DNA of 64,000 bases from DATBRV01 sp036560145 (lineage in GTDB: Bacteria; Myxococcota_A; UBA9160; SMWR01). Each line of letters opens with the position of its first letter. The stretch's first letter is position 1. Both the position numbers and the translations under genes were made by a program. Location: assembly GCA_036560145.1 (NCBI GenBank), contig DATBRV010000020.1, positions 1 to 64,000 of the forward strand, read 5' to 3'. Under the pieces are notes generated by a model. The model ran no database searches, was not told the origin of the DNA, and saw nothing but the letters and a program-made list of their open reading frames with translations. Below, in pieces: positions 32,866-40,098 of the stretch.

Positions 32866-33704
32866 GGGCGGCTCCCCGCCGGCGCGGGGTGGATGGCCTC
32901 GGCGATCCGCGCGAGCGCACGCTCGGGAAAGGGGCCGGGCAGGGTCACCTCGGAGGCGGGGATGCGAAGGACGCGGCCCGCCGCCACCGCCGGGAGCGAA
33001 GGCCAGCGGGCCCAGAACTCGCGCGGCTCCTCGGGATCCTCGCTGGCGTCGAGGATCAGCTCCGGCGCGGCCGCGATCAGCCACTCGAGCGAGGCCCTGG
33101 GATAGGGTTCTGCGAACATGTTCGCTGGATTTTCCGCACCCGCGGTGGCGAGCATCGAATCGATGAAGCTACCGCGCCCGACCACGTAGAGCGGCTCGCG
33201 CTGGAGCACCAGCACGGTTCGCACCCGCGGCCGGGCCGCACTGGCCGCGGCGACCTTCCGCCAGGCGCTCTCGATCTCCTGCACCCGCGCGCGGGCGGCG
33301 GCTTCCCGTCCGACCCGCGCGCCCAGCGCCTCGATCGACGCCAGCAGCTCGGCGAGCGTGATGTTCGGGAGCTCGAGCACCTCGACCCCGAGCGCCTCGA
33401 GGCGCGCGCGCAGATCGCGCTGTTGCGCGCTCGGAACCAGCACCACGAGATCCGGCGTCAGCGCGAGGATCGCTTCGAGGCTCGGGTTGAAGAGCCCCCC
33501 CACGGCCGGCAGATCGCGCACGGCGCTCTGCTGGCGCGCGGAGTAGTCGTCCACCCCGACGAGCTGCGCGCCCGCGCCGAGCGCGAGCAGCGTCGCGGTC
33601 AGCGAGGGGTTCAGCGAGACCACTCGGCGGGCGGGCGGCCCCGCGGCGGCGGGGAGAGCCGCCAGCGCGAGCAGGAGCGCGGCGGCCAGCGGGCGGAGCG
33701 GCAT
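32862..33704 (-). CDS. Periplasmic metal-chelate binding protein (BtuF/FhuD class)
   Basis: 280 residues with a signal peptide (MPLRPLAAALLLALAALPAAA). It is a class III binding protein with a helical backbone: RRVVSLNPSLTATLLALGAGAQLVGVDDYS (two segments), LEAILALTPDLVVL, the long linker helix around 120-150, and a C-terminal lobe with LYVVGRGSFIDSMLATAGAENPA and SLEWLIAAAPELILD. The SLNPSLT start and ANMFAEPYPRASLEWL fit the BtuF/HmuT group. It delivers substrate to the coupled permease and ATPase. No outer-membrane TonB receptor gene is nearby. Confidence 0.88.
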   Translation of the reverse strand: MPLRPLAAALLLALAALPAAAGPPARRVVSLNPSLTATLLALGAGAQLVGVDDYSARQQSAVRDLPAVGGLFNPSLEAILALTPDLVVLVPSAQQRDLRARLEALGVEVLELPNITLAELLASIEALGARVGREAAARARVQEIESAWRKVAAASAARPRVRTVLVLQREPLYVVGRGSFIDSMLATAGAENPANMFAEPYPRASLEWLIAAAPELILDASEDPEEPREFWARWPSLPAVAAGRVLRIPASEVTLPGPFPERALARIAEAIHPAPAGSRP

Positions 33705-33751
33705 GGCGGCAATTGGTATTTCGGACTCGCCCGCGCTGCCAGCGCGGAGGA

Positions 33752-33776
33752 CCGGCGGGCCCCGAGGGCCCGCCGG
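33752..33776. terminator. Strong GC hairpin between comEA-like and binding-protein genes
   Basis: Perfect 11-bp stem CCGGCGGGCCC/GGGCCCGCCGG with a 3-nt loop, 16 nt past the comEA-like stop. There is no T-run on either side, so it may be a Rho-assisted or partial terminator, or an RNA-stabilising hairpin. Confidence 0.45.
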
Positions 33777-33791
33777 CCGGCGGCTACCGCC

Positions 33792-34124
33792 TCACTGGAC
33801 CTGCGCAGTGGTCTTGCCGTCGAGGCGGACGAAGGGGCGCAGGCGCTCGAGCGCCGTGTCGCCGATTCCCTTGACGTCCTTCAGCTCCTCGACGCTCTTG
33901 AACCCGCCGCGCTGCTTGCGCAGATCGATCACGGCCTGCGCCCGGGCCGCGCCGATGCCCGGCAGCAGCTGGAGCTCGTCCGCCGTGGCGGTGTTCAGGT
34001 TGACGACCCCCGAAACCCGCGAGCCGGCGTCGCCTTCCGGCGCGGCGACGGCCGCGCTGGCCAGCGAGCAGGCCGCGATCAGGGCGAGGGCGAGCGCCCG
34101 CGCCACGCGCATTCGATCGGACAT
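33792..34124 (-). CDS. ComEA-like helix-hairpin-helix protein, exported
   Basis: 110 residues. A signal peptide (MSDRMRVARALALALIAACSLASAAVA) is followed by a ComEA-type double HhH domain: VNLNTATADELQLLPGIGAARAQAVIDLRKQRGGF (two segments) and DLKDVKGIGDTALERLRP-like SVEELKDVKGIGDTALERL. Such proteins bind double-stranded DNA outside the cytoplasmic membrane and in many Gram-negative bacteria this compact form is the periplasmic DNA receptor for transformation, though orphan copies may have other roles. It is separated from the neighbouring ispB-like and transporter genes by clear gaps. Confidence 0.85.
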   Translation of the reverse strand: MSDRMRVARALALALIAACSLASAAVAAPEGDAGSRVSGVVNLNTATADELQLLPGIGAARAQAVIDLRKQRGGFKSVEELKDVKGIGDTALERLRPFVRLDGKTTAQVQ

Positions 34125-34168
34125 GGACTGGATCTCCCGGGACCATCCGGGGCAAGACGAAACCCTGG

Positions 34169-35209
34169 CTAGCGATCGCGTGCGACCGCGAAGTGCGCGC
34201 CGGCGAGCAGATCCTCCTTGGCCCGGCAGGCCGTGAAGGGCGCGATCGCGGCGATCGCGCGGTCTCGGTGCAGCTCGGCGCGCCGGATCGTGTCCGCCAC
34301 GCCGTGGTAGCGGTGGACCGCGTCGAGCACCGGCGCGATCTCGAGCGCGGCGTCCGGCGACGACTCGGCGGCCGGATGCGCGGCGGCCAGCTCCGCGAGC
34401 CGCGCGGCGCCCTTCAGCAGCGAGGCGATCGCGTCGCGCTCGGCCGGGCTACAGCGCTTGAGCGCGAGCAGCAGCGGGAGCGTGATCTTGCCCTCGCGCA
34501 GGTCCGCGAAGGCGCGCTTGCCGAGCTCGGCTTCGCCGGCCTCGTAGTCGAGCGCATCGTCGCGGAGCTGGAAGGCGAGGCCGAGCTCGCGGCCGTACTC
34601 GGCGAGCTTGCGCCGCTCCGCGCGGGTCACGCCGCCCAGGATCGAGCCCGCCTCGCAGGCCGCCGACAAGAGCACGGCGCTCTTGTGCTCGATCACCGCG
34701 AAGTAATGGGCCTCGGTGACGCTGGGATCGAAGCTGCGCTCGAGCTGGAGCAGCTCCCCCTCCGCCATCGAGCGGATGGTGGCCGCGAAGATCCACAGGA
34801 TGTCGAGATCGCCGTCCTCGACGATCATCGACGAGGCGCGGGCATAGAAAAAATCGCCCGCCAGCACCGCGCGCCGATTGCCCCACACGGCGTTCGCCGA
34901 GGGCCGCCCGCGGCGCAGCTCCGAGAGATCGACCACGTCGTCGTGCAGCAGGGTGGCGGTGTGCAGCAGCTCGACCGCCGCCGCCACCTGGACGCAACGC
35001 GGTCCGGTGTAGCCGCAGAGCTCCGCGCTCAGCAGCAGCAGGGCCGGCCGCACGCGCTTGCCCCCGGCGCCGAGCACGTGCTCTCCGAGCGCGCCGACCA
35101 GGGCGCTCGCCGAGGAGAGCTGCTCGTGCATGGCGCGATCCACCAGCTCGAGGCTGGGGGCGATGCGGTCGACCGCGCTCGCGAAGCGGCGCAACGCAGG
35201 CTGCGTCAT
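34169..35209 (-). CDS. ispB: Polyprenyl diphosphate synthase (octaprenyl/heptaprenyl type)
   Basis: 346 residues, all-helical trans-prenyltransferase. The first aspartate-rich motif is DDVVD in LLHDDVVDLSELRRGRP, and the second is FQLRDDALDYE; both bind Mg2+-pyrophosphate. GGKRVRPALLLLS and the KSAVLLSAACEAGSILGG lid helix follow the long-chain pattern. It elongates farnesyl or geranylgeranyl diphosphate for the quinone side chain. Chain length cannot be set by eye. The ATG at 35207-35209 is the natural start; a radA gene is upstream after a 87-nt gap with a possible promoter. Confidence 0.9.
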   Translation of the reverse strand: MTQPALRRFASAVDRIAPSLELVDRAMHEQLSSASALVGALGEHVLGAGGKRVRPALLLLSAELCGYTGPRCVQVAAAVELLHTATLLHDDVVDLSELRRGRPSANAVWGNRRAVLAGDFFYARASSMIVEDGDLDILWIFAATIRSMAEGELLQLERSFDPSVTEAHYFAVIEHKSAVLLSAACEAGSILGGVTRAERRKLAEYGRELGLAFQLRDDALDYEAGEAELGKRAFADLREGKITLPLLLALKRCSPAERDAIASLLKGAARLAELAAAHPAAESSPDAALEIAPVLDAVHRYHGVADTIRRAELHRDRAIAAIAPFTACRAKEDLLAGAHFAVARDR

Positions 35210-35296
35210 GGCGGGGCCAAGCTAGCCAGACCGGGGCCGTCTGTCAAAGCACCAGAAACATGGAAAGGTCAGTGATTTCGATGAGTTAACTGGTGT

Positions 35297-36691
35297 TCAC
35301 GGGCCGTGGACGGCACGCCTCGTGCGCAGCCAGGCGACCGCCTCCGCGACCTCCCGCACCGGGATCAGCTCGGCGCCGGCGGACCCGCGCAGCTCCGTCC
35401 CCTCCGGCACCAGCACCCGGCGGAAGCCCAGGCGCGCCGCCTCGCGGATCCGCAGCTCGGCGCGCGCCACGCGGCGCACCTCTCCGCCCAGCCCGATTTC
35501 GCCGCAGGCGGCGACGTCGGCGGGGACCGGGATCTCGAGCCGGCTGGAGGCGATCGCCAGCGCGAGCGCCAGATCGGCGCCCGGCTCGACCACCCGCACG
35601 CCGCCCGCCACGTTGACGTAGACGTCGCGCGAGGCGAGGTCGACGCCGCCGCGCCGATCCAGCACCGCGAGCAGCAGCGCGAGCCGCCCGTCGTCGATCC
35701 CGATGCAGGTGCGCCGTGCGGTTCCGTAGCCCGCCGGGGCCACCAGCGCCTGGAGCTCGAGCAGCAGCGGCCGGGTTCCCTCGACGAGCGGGGCGATGCA
35801 CGAGCCCGGCGCGCCCGTGCGGCGCTCGGCCAGGAACAGCTCGCTCGGGTTCTCGACGCCCTCGAGCCCCGCCCCGGTCATCTGGAAGACGCCCACCTCC
35901 TGGGTCGAGCCGAAGCGGTTCTTGCTGGCGCGCAGCAGACGGAAGGCCTGCCCGCGGTCTCCCTCGAAGCCGAGCACCACGTCGACCAGGTGTTCGAGCA
36001 CGCGCGGCCCCGCCAGCGTGCCTTCCTTGGTGACGTGTCCGATCAGGATCAGCGCGGCGCCAGAACTCTTGGCGGTGGCGGCGAGCAGCGCGGCCGATTC
36101 GCGCACCTGCGCGACCGATCCCGGCGCGGATTCCACGCGATCGGTGGCGAGGGTCTGGATCGAGTCGACCAGCACGACGGCGGGGGCGAGCGAGCGCCAC
36201 GGCTCGGCCAGCGCCTCGACCCGCGTCTCGGCCAGCACGAAGACCTTCTCGGGAACCACCGGGAGGCGCTGCGCGCGCAGGCGAAGCTGCTCGGGGCTCT
36301 CCTCGCCGGTGATGTAGAGGAAGGGACCGAGCGACTCGAGGCCCGCCGCCAGCTGGAGCGCGAGGGTGCTCTTGCCGACCCCCGGCTCGCCCCCCAGCAG
36401 CACCACGCTGCCGGGCACCAGCCCTCCGCCCAGCACTCGGTCGAGCTCGGGGATCCCGGTCGCGAGGCGAGGCGTCGCAGAGGCCTCTATCTCGCGCAGC
36501 ATGCGCGGCTTGCCGGCGGCCGCGGGCCCGGGCTCGACGCGCAGCAGGTCGCGCCCGGCGCCCCCCGCCGCTCCGGCCGCCGCCTCCTCGACCAGCGTCG
36601 ACCACGCCCCGCACTCGGGACAGCGCCCCAGCCAGCGCGGCTGCTGCGCGCCGCAGGCGGTGCAGGCGTAGACCGATCTGGCGCGGGCCAT
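35297..36691 (-). CDS. radA: DNA repair/recombination protein RadA (Sms)
   Basis: 464 residues. N-terminal C4 zinc finger (CTACGAQQPRWLGRCPECGAW), RecA-like ATPase with Walker A GEPGVGKST, Walker B LILIGH context with VVLVDSIQT, the RadA-specific KNRFG motif in RASKNRFGSTQEVGVFQM, and a C-terminal Lon-protease-like domain (about 290-460) with DVYVNVAGGV and EIGLGGEVRRV. RadA is a branch-migration helicase for recombination intermediates. It is divergently transcribed from bioB, the start codons being 105 nt apart; the bioB operator-like dyad lies between them. Confidence 0.97.
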   Translation of the reverse strand: MARARSVYACTACGAQQPRWLGRCPECGAWSTLVEEAAAGAAGGAGRDLLRVEPGPAAAGKPRMLREIEASATPRLATGIPELDRVLGGGLVPGSVVLLGGEPGVGKSTLALQLAAGLESLGPFLYITGEESPEQLRLRAQRLPVVPEKVFVLAETRVEALAEPWRSLAPAVVLVDSIQTLATDRVESAPGSVAQVRESAALLAATAKSSGAALILIGHVTKEGTLAGPRVLEHLVDVVLGFEGDRGQAFRLLRASKNRFGSTQEVGVFQMTGAGLEGVENPSELFLAERRTGAPGSCIAPLVEGTRPLLLELQALVAPAGYGTARRTCIGIDDGRLALLLAVLDRRGGVDLASRDVYVNVAGGVRVVEPGADLALALAIASSRLEIPVPADVAACGEIGLGGEVRRVARAELRIREAARLGFRRVLVPEGTELRGSAGAELIPVREVAEAVAWLRTRRAVHGP

Positions 36692-36715
36692 GGCGGCGCA
36701 TGCTAACGAAATTCA

Positions 36716-36747
36716 CCGTCTACCGGACAGAGAACAATGGTTGACAG
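36716..36747. promoter_or_regulatory. BirA-operator-like dyad in the bio promoter
   Basis: Two half sites CCGTCTACC (36716-36724) and GGTTGACAG (36739-36747) with a 14-nt spacer; the left matches the inverse of the right at 7 of 9 positions. Spacing and the ACC/GGT inner ends equal the bacterial BirA operator TTGTAAACC-N14-16-GGTTTACAA. It overlaps the -35 of the bio promoter, as expected for biotin repression. Confidence 0.55.
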
Positions 36748-36770
36748 GCGCTGACGCCCCTCTCTAGGCT
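36741..36770 (+). promoter_or_regulatory. Candidate sigma-70 promoter of bioBFD
   Basis: TTGACA (36741-36746), 18-nt spacer, TAGGCT (36765-36770), 26 nt before the bioB GTG. The -35 lies within the right half of the BirA-like dyad, so repressor binding would block polymerase. Perfect -35, weak -10. Confidence 0.5.
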
Positions 36771-36796
36771 GAGCGCTCCCCCGGATCGGAGGTCCC

Positions 36797-37876
36797 GTGC
36801 TCGACTTCTACTCCCGCCTGGCCGAGCGCGCGCTGCGCGACGAGCCCCCCACCCAGGACGAGGCGCTGCGCCTGCTCGACGGCGGAGACAGCGATCTGCT
36901 GCCCCTGCTGCACGCGGCCTTCGTCCCGCGCGAGCATTACTTCGGCCGCAAGGTGATGGTGCACGTGCTCAACAACGTGCAGAACGGCCTCTGCCCCGAG
37001 GACTGCGGATACTGCTCGCAGTCGAAGGACTCGAGCGCCGCCATCCGCAAGTACCCGATGAAATCAGACGAGGAGATCCTCTCGGGCGCGGAGCGCGCCG
37101 CCCGCGCCGGCGCCACGCGCTACTGCATGGTGCTCTCGGGCCGCGGCCCGACGCTCGATCGCACGCGCCGGATCGGCGAGCTGATCCGCGAGGTGAAGCA
37201 GCGCTACCCGATCGAGGTCTGCCTCTCGGTCGGCCTGCTGGGGGACGAGCACGCCCGCATCCTGGCCGAGGCCGGGCTCGACCGGTTGAACCACAACCTC
37301 AACACCAGCGAGTCTTTTTATCCCGAGATCTGCTCGACCCATACCTATGCCGACCGCGTGAACACGCTGCTGGCGGCCAGGAAGCACGGGATCGAGGCGT
37401 GCAGCGGGATGATCCTCGGGATGGGCGAAGCAAGCCGTGACGTGATCGAAGTGGCGTTCAAGCTGCGCGAGCTCGAGGTTCCCTCGATCCCGGTCAACTT
37501 CCTGATCCCGATCGAAGGCAATCCGGTGCTGAGCGACGGCTCGCTCACGCCCGAGCGCGGCCTGCGCGCGCTCGCCGTGATGCGACTCGTGAACCCGCGC
37601 GCCGAGATCCGGGTGGCCGCCGGGCGCGAAGGCCACCTGCGCGGACTCGCGGCGCTCTCGCTCTGGCCCGCGAACTCGCTCTTCGTGGAGGGCTATCTCA
37701 CGACCCGGGGAGACGCGGTCGCCGAGACCTACCGCATGATCCGCGACGCCGGCTTCGAGGTGGACGGGAATCCGCTCTCGCGCTCGCTCGCCGAGGCCGA
37801 GGCGCAGGCCGACACCGGCGCGTTCCGGCTCTCGGGGGGCGACGGCGAGATCCTGCGTCCCGAGATTCGTCGGTGA
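36797..37876 (+). CDS. bioB: Biotin synthase
   Basis: 359 residues; GTG start at 36797 with GGAGG 6 nt upstream. A radical SAM enzyme that inserts sulfur into dethiobiotin. The [4Fe-4S] triad CxxxCxxC is C66-P-E-D-C70-G-Y-C73, with SQSKDSS following; the [2Fe-2S] side has YCMVLSGRGP, VCLSVGLL and AGLDRLNHNLNTS. The VNFLIPIEGNPV and RVAAGREGHLRG segments match the C-terminal barrel. It leads bioB-bioF-bioD, the last of which overlaps; bioA, bioC and bioH are not in the window. Confidence 0.97.
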   Translation: MLDFYSRLAERALRDEPPTQDEALRLLDGGDSDLLPLLHAAFVPREHYFGRKVMVHVLNNVQNGLCPEDCGYCSQSKDSSAAIRKYPMKSDEEILSGAERAARAGATRYCMVLSGRGPTLDRTRRIGELIREVKQRYPIEVCLSVGLLGDEHARILAEAGLDRLNHNLNTSESFYPEICSTHTYADRVNTLLAARKHGIEACSGMILGMGEASRDVIEVAFKLRELEVPSIPVNFLIPIEGNPVLSDGSLTPERGLRALAVMRLVNPRAEIRVAAGREGHLRGLAALSLWPANSLFVEGYLTTRGDAVAETYRMIRDAGFEVDGNPLSRSLAEAEAQADTGAFRLSGGDGEILRPEIRR

Positions 37877-39048
37877 GCCTGGATTCGTTCGCACGCGAGA
37901 GGCTCGACCAGCTGCGCGAGCGCGGAACCCTGCGGCGCATGCGCGTGCTCGACGGCGCCCAGGCGCCGCGCATGCGCGTCGACGGCCGCGAGGTGCTGCT
38001 CTTCGCCGGCAGCAACTACCTCGATCTCGCCCATCACCCCGAGGTGGTGGATGCGGGCGTGCGCGCGATCCGCGAGCTCGGCTGCGCGGCAGGCGGCTCG
38101 CGCCTGATCAACGGCAACCTGCGCCTGCACGAGGAGCTCGAGGAAGAACTGGCAAAATTCCTCGGCGCCGACGCCGCGCTCGCCTTCGCGACCGGCTACA
38201 TGGCGAACGTCGGGCTGATCCCGGCGCTGGTGGGCGAGGGCGACGTCGTCGTCTCGGACGCGCTCGCCCATGCCTCGATCATCGACGGCTGCCGGCTCTC
38301 GCGCGCGGCGGTGCGGGTGTTCGCGCACGGCGATCTGGACGCGCTCGAGCAGGCGCTCCGCGAGGTTGCCTCCACGCGCCGGCGCGTGTTGCTGGCGCTC
38401 GACGGCGTCTACAGCATGGACGGCGATATCGCGCCGCTCGCCGAGGCGGTGGCGCTGGCACGTCAATATGGCGCGATGCTGCTGCTCGACGACGCGCACG
38501 GGACCGGCGTGCTCGGCGCTGGCGGACGCGGCACGCAGGAGCACTGCGGTGTGCGCGAGGGCGTCGACATCCTGGTGGGCACGCTCGGCAAGGCGCTGGG
38601 CAGCTTCGGCGCCTTCGTGGCCGGCAGCCGGCTGCTGCGCGAGCTGCTGGTCAACCAGGCCCGCAGCTTCATCTTCAGCTGCGCGCTCGCGCCCGGTCCG
38701 GTGGCGGCGGCCCGCAGCGCGCTGGGCCTGGTGCAGCGCGAGCCGTGGCGGCGCGAGCAGCTTCAGCGGGGCGCGCGCCGCCTGCGTGAGGCGCTCGCGC
38801 AACATGGCATCTCCACGGCGCCCAGCCAGACCCAGATCGTGCCGGTCGTGATCGGCGAGAGCGCGCGCACGATGGCGGTCTGCGAGCGTCTGCTGGAGCG
38901 CGGCTTCTACACCCAGGGGATCCGGTATCCGTCGGTTCCCGAAGGCACCGCGCGCCTGCGCATCACGCCGATGGCGACCCACACGGACGCCGAGATCGAC
39001 GCGCTCGCCGAGGCGGTCGCCGAGGAGCTGGCTGCGCTTGACGCCTAG
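37873..39048 (+). CDS. bioF: 8-amino-7-oxononanoate synthase
   Basis: 391 residues; GTG start at 37873 overlaps the bioB stop as GTGA. A PLP-dependent alpha-oxoamine synthase that condenses pimeloyl-CoA/ACP with alanine. Motifs: SNYLDLAHHPEVV near the start, GSRLINGNLRLHEELE, LLLDDAHGTGVLG with the PLP aspartate, and the Schiff-base lysine in VGTLGKALGSFGAF. KBL and serine palmitoyltransferase are close relatives, but the operon context makes BioF secure. The end overlaps the bioD TTG start by 11 nt. Confidence 0.95.
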   Translation: MSLDSFARERLDQLRERGTLRRMRVLDGAQAPRMRVDGREVLLFAGSNYLDLAHHPEVVDAGVRAIRELGCAAGGSRLINGNLRLHEELEEELAKFLGADAALAFATGYMANVGLIPALVGEGDVVVSDALAHASIIDGCRLSRAAVRVFAHGDLDALEQALREVASTRRRVLLALDGVYSMDGDIAPLAEAVALARQYGAMLLLDDAHGTGVLGAGGRGTQEHCGVREGVDILVGTLGKALGSFGAFVAGSRLLRELLVNQARSFIFSCALAPGPVAAARSALGLVQREPWRREQLQRGARRLREALAQHGISTAPSQTQIVPVVIGESARTMAVCERLLERGFYTQGIRYPSVPEGTARLRITPMATHTDAEIDALAEAVAEELAALDA

Positions 39049-39721
39049 CCGCGGAACGCGCGGCTGGTTCGTCACGGGTACCGACACCGGTGTGGGCAAG
39101 ACCGTGGTCGCCGGCGCGCTCTTGCGCGCCCTGCGCGCGCGTGGCATCGACGCGGGCGGGATGAAGCCGATCGAGACCGGCGTGGGGGCGGGCGGTCCTC
39201 TCGACGCGATCGCCCTGCGCGAGGCCGCGGGCGCGAAGGACGATCTCGACCTGGTCTGCCCCCAGCGCTTCGCGCTCCCGGCCGCGCCGACGGTCGCTGC
39301 GGCGGCGGAGGGACGCAGCGTAGATCTGGGCGCGGTGCGGCGCGCCTTCGCCGCGCTCGCCGCGCGTCATTCCCATCTCGTGGTCGAGGGCGCGGGGGGC
39401 CTGCTCGCGCCCGCCGCCGAAGGCGCCAGCATGGCGGATCTGGCGGCGGAGCTCGAGCTTCCGCTGCTGCTGGTGGCGCGCGCCAGCGTCGGCACCATCA
39501 ACCACACGCGTCTCAGCCTCGCGGTCGCGAAGGCGCGCGGCCTTCCGGTCGTCGGCGTCGTGATCTCGCACGGTGCGGCGCCGCTTCCCGCGGCGGACCT
39601 CGCCAACCTCGCGGCGCTGCGCGCGGAGCTCGGCGCGCGCCTGGTGGGCGAGATCCCGACGCTCGCGCCCGACGAGCTTCCCGATCCGCGCTGCCTCGAC
39701 CTGGGCGCGTTGAGCCTCTGA
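39038..39721 (+). CDS. bioD: Dethiobiotin synthetase
   Basis: 227 residues; the TTG at 39038 is the first in-frame start before the conserved GWFVTGTDTGVGKT, whose Walker A ends at Lys21. Later motifs are GMKPIETGV, VVEGAGGLLAPAA and ARASVGTINHTRLS. It carboxylates diaminononanoate to form dethiobiotin with ATP. It overlaps bioF by 11 nt, so it is translationally coupled. An antisense open frame (39.4-39.9 kb) is not a real gene within bioD. Confidence 0.95.
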   Translation: MTPSRGTRGWFVTGTDTGVGKTVVAGALLRALRARGIDAGGMKPIETGVGAGGPLDAIALREAAGAKDDLDLVCPQRFALPAAPTVAAAAEGRSVDLGAVRRAFAALAARHSHLVVEGAGGLLAPAAEGASMADLAAELELPLLLVARASVGTINHTRLSLAVAKARGLPVVGVVISHGAAPLPAADLANLAALRAELGARLVGEIPTLAPDELPDPRCLDLGALSL

Positions 39722-39921
39722 TCCGATCTTTCAACGGGCGCTCGGCCACTCGGACCGGCCGCCCGGCGGGCGAAGAAGTCCGCGAGGTCGACGCTTCGCA
39801 TCCTCGCTTCGGGAACGAGGAAGGCGTAGGCGGAATCGTCGTGCAGCACCGTGGCGAGCAGGTTCGCCGTCGCTCCGACCTGCTCGCGCACGAGCGGAAC
39901 CGTCTCGTCAGCGAGCGCCAC
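39722..39921 (-). pseudogene. GNAT acetyltransferase remnant (N-terminal fragment)
   Basis: From the ATG at 39919-39921 the frame reads LADETVPLVREQVGATANLL, then TVLHDDSAYAFLVPEARMRS and DLADFFAR, which resembles the first ~50 residues of GNAT-family N-acetyltransferases (DDPxYxYLxPDxxxR). Beyond about 39.75 kb the frame runs antisense to bioD with no acetyl-CoA-binding motif, so the rest is missing. It is either a decaying gene or chance similarity. The remaining 39939-40098 stretch is the leader of the next plus-strand gene, with lower GC content and no gene. Confidence 0.35.
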
Positions 39922-40098
39922 GCCTCGGCGCTAGCCATGACGTCCGTCCGCGGCAGGCGCCCGCGCTGCGAGTGGAGAGAGGGGCCAAAGTCCGACGGTA
40001 GAACTACGCGGCGGGTTTATGCCCCATTGGATTCCTGCATTGAATCGTGTTGCCGGGTGGGCTTTGATGATAGATTGCCGCGCAGGGGGTACCGATCG

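Noticed and set aside
33705..33791. Possible cobalamin riboswitch before the FecCD-type transporter
   Set aside because: No B12-box (GCCACTG) or extended leader structure was found; only a short GC hairpin is present.
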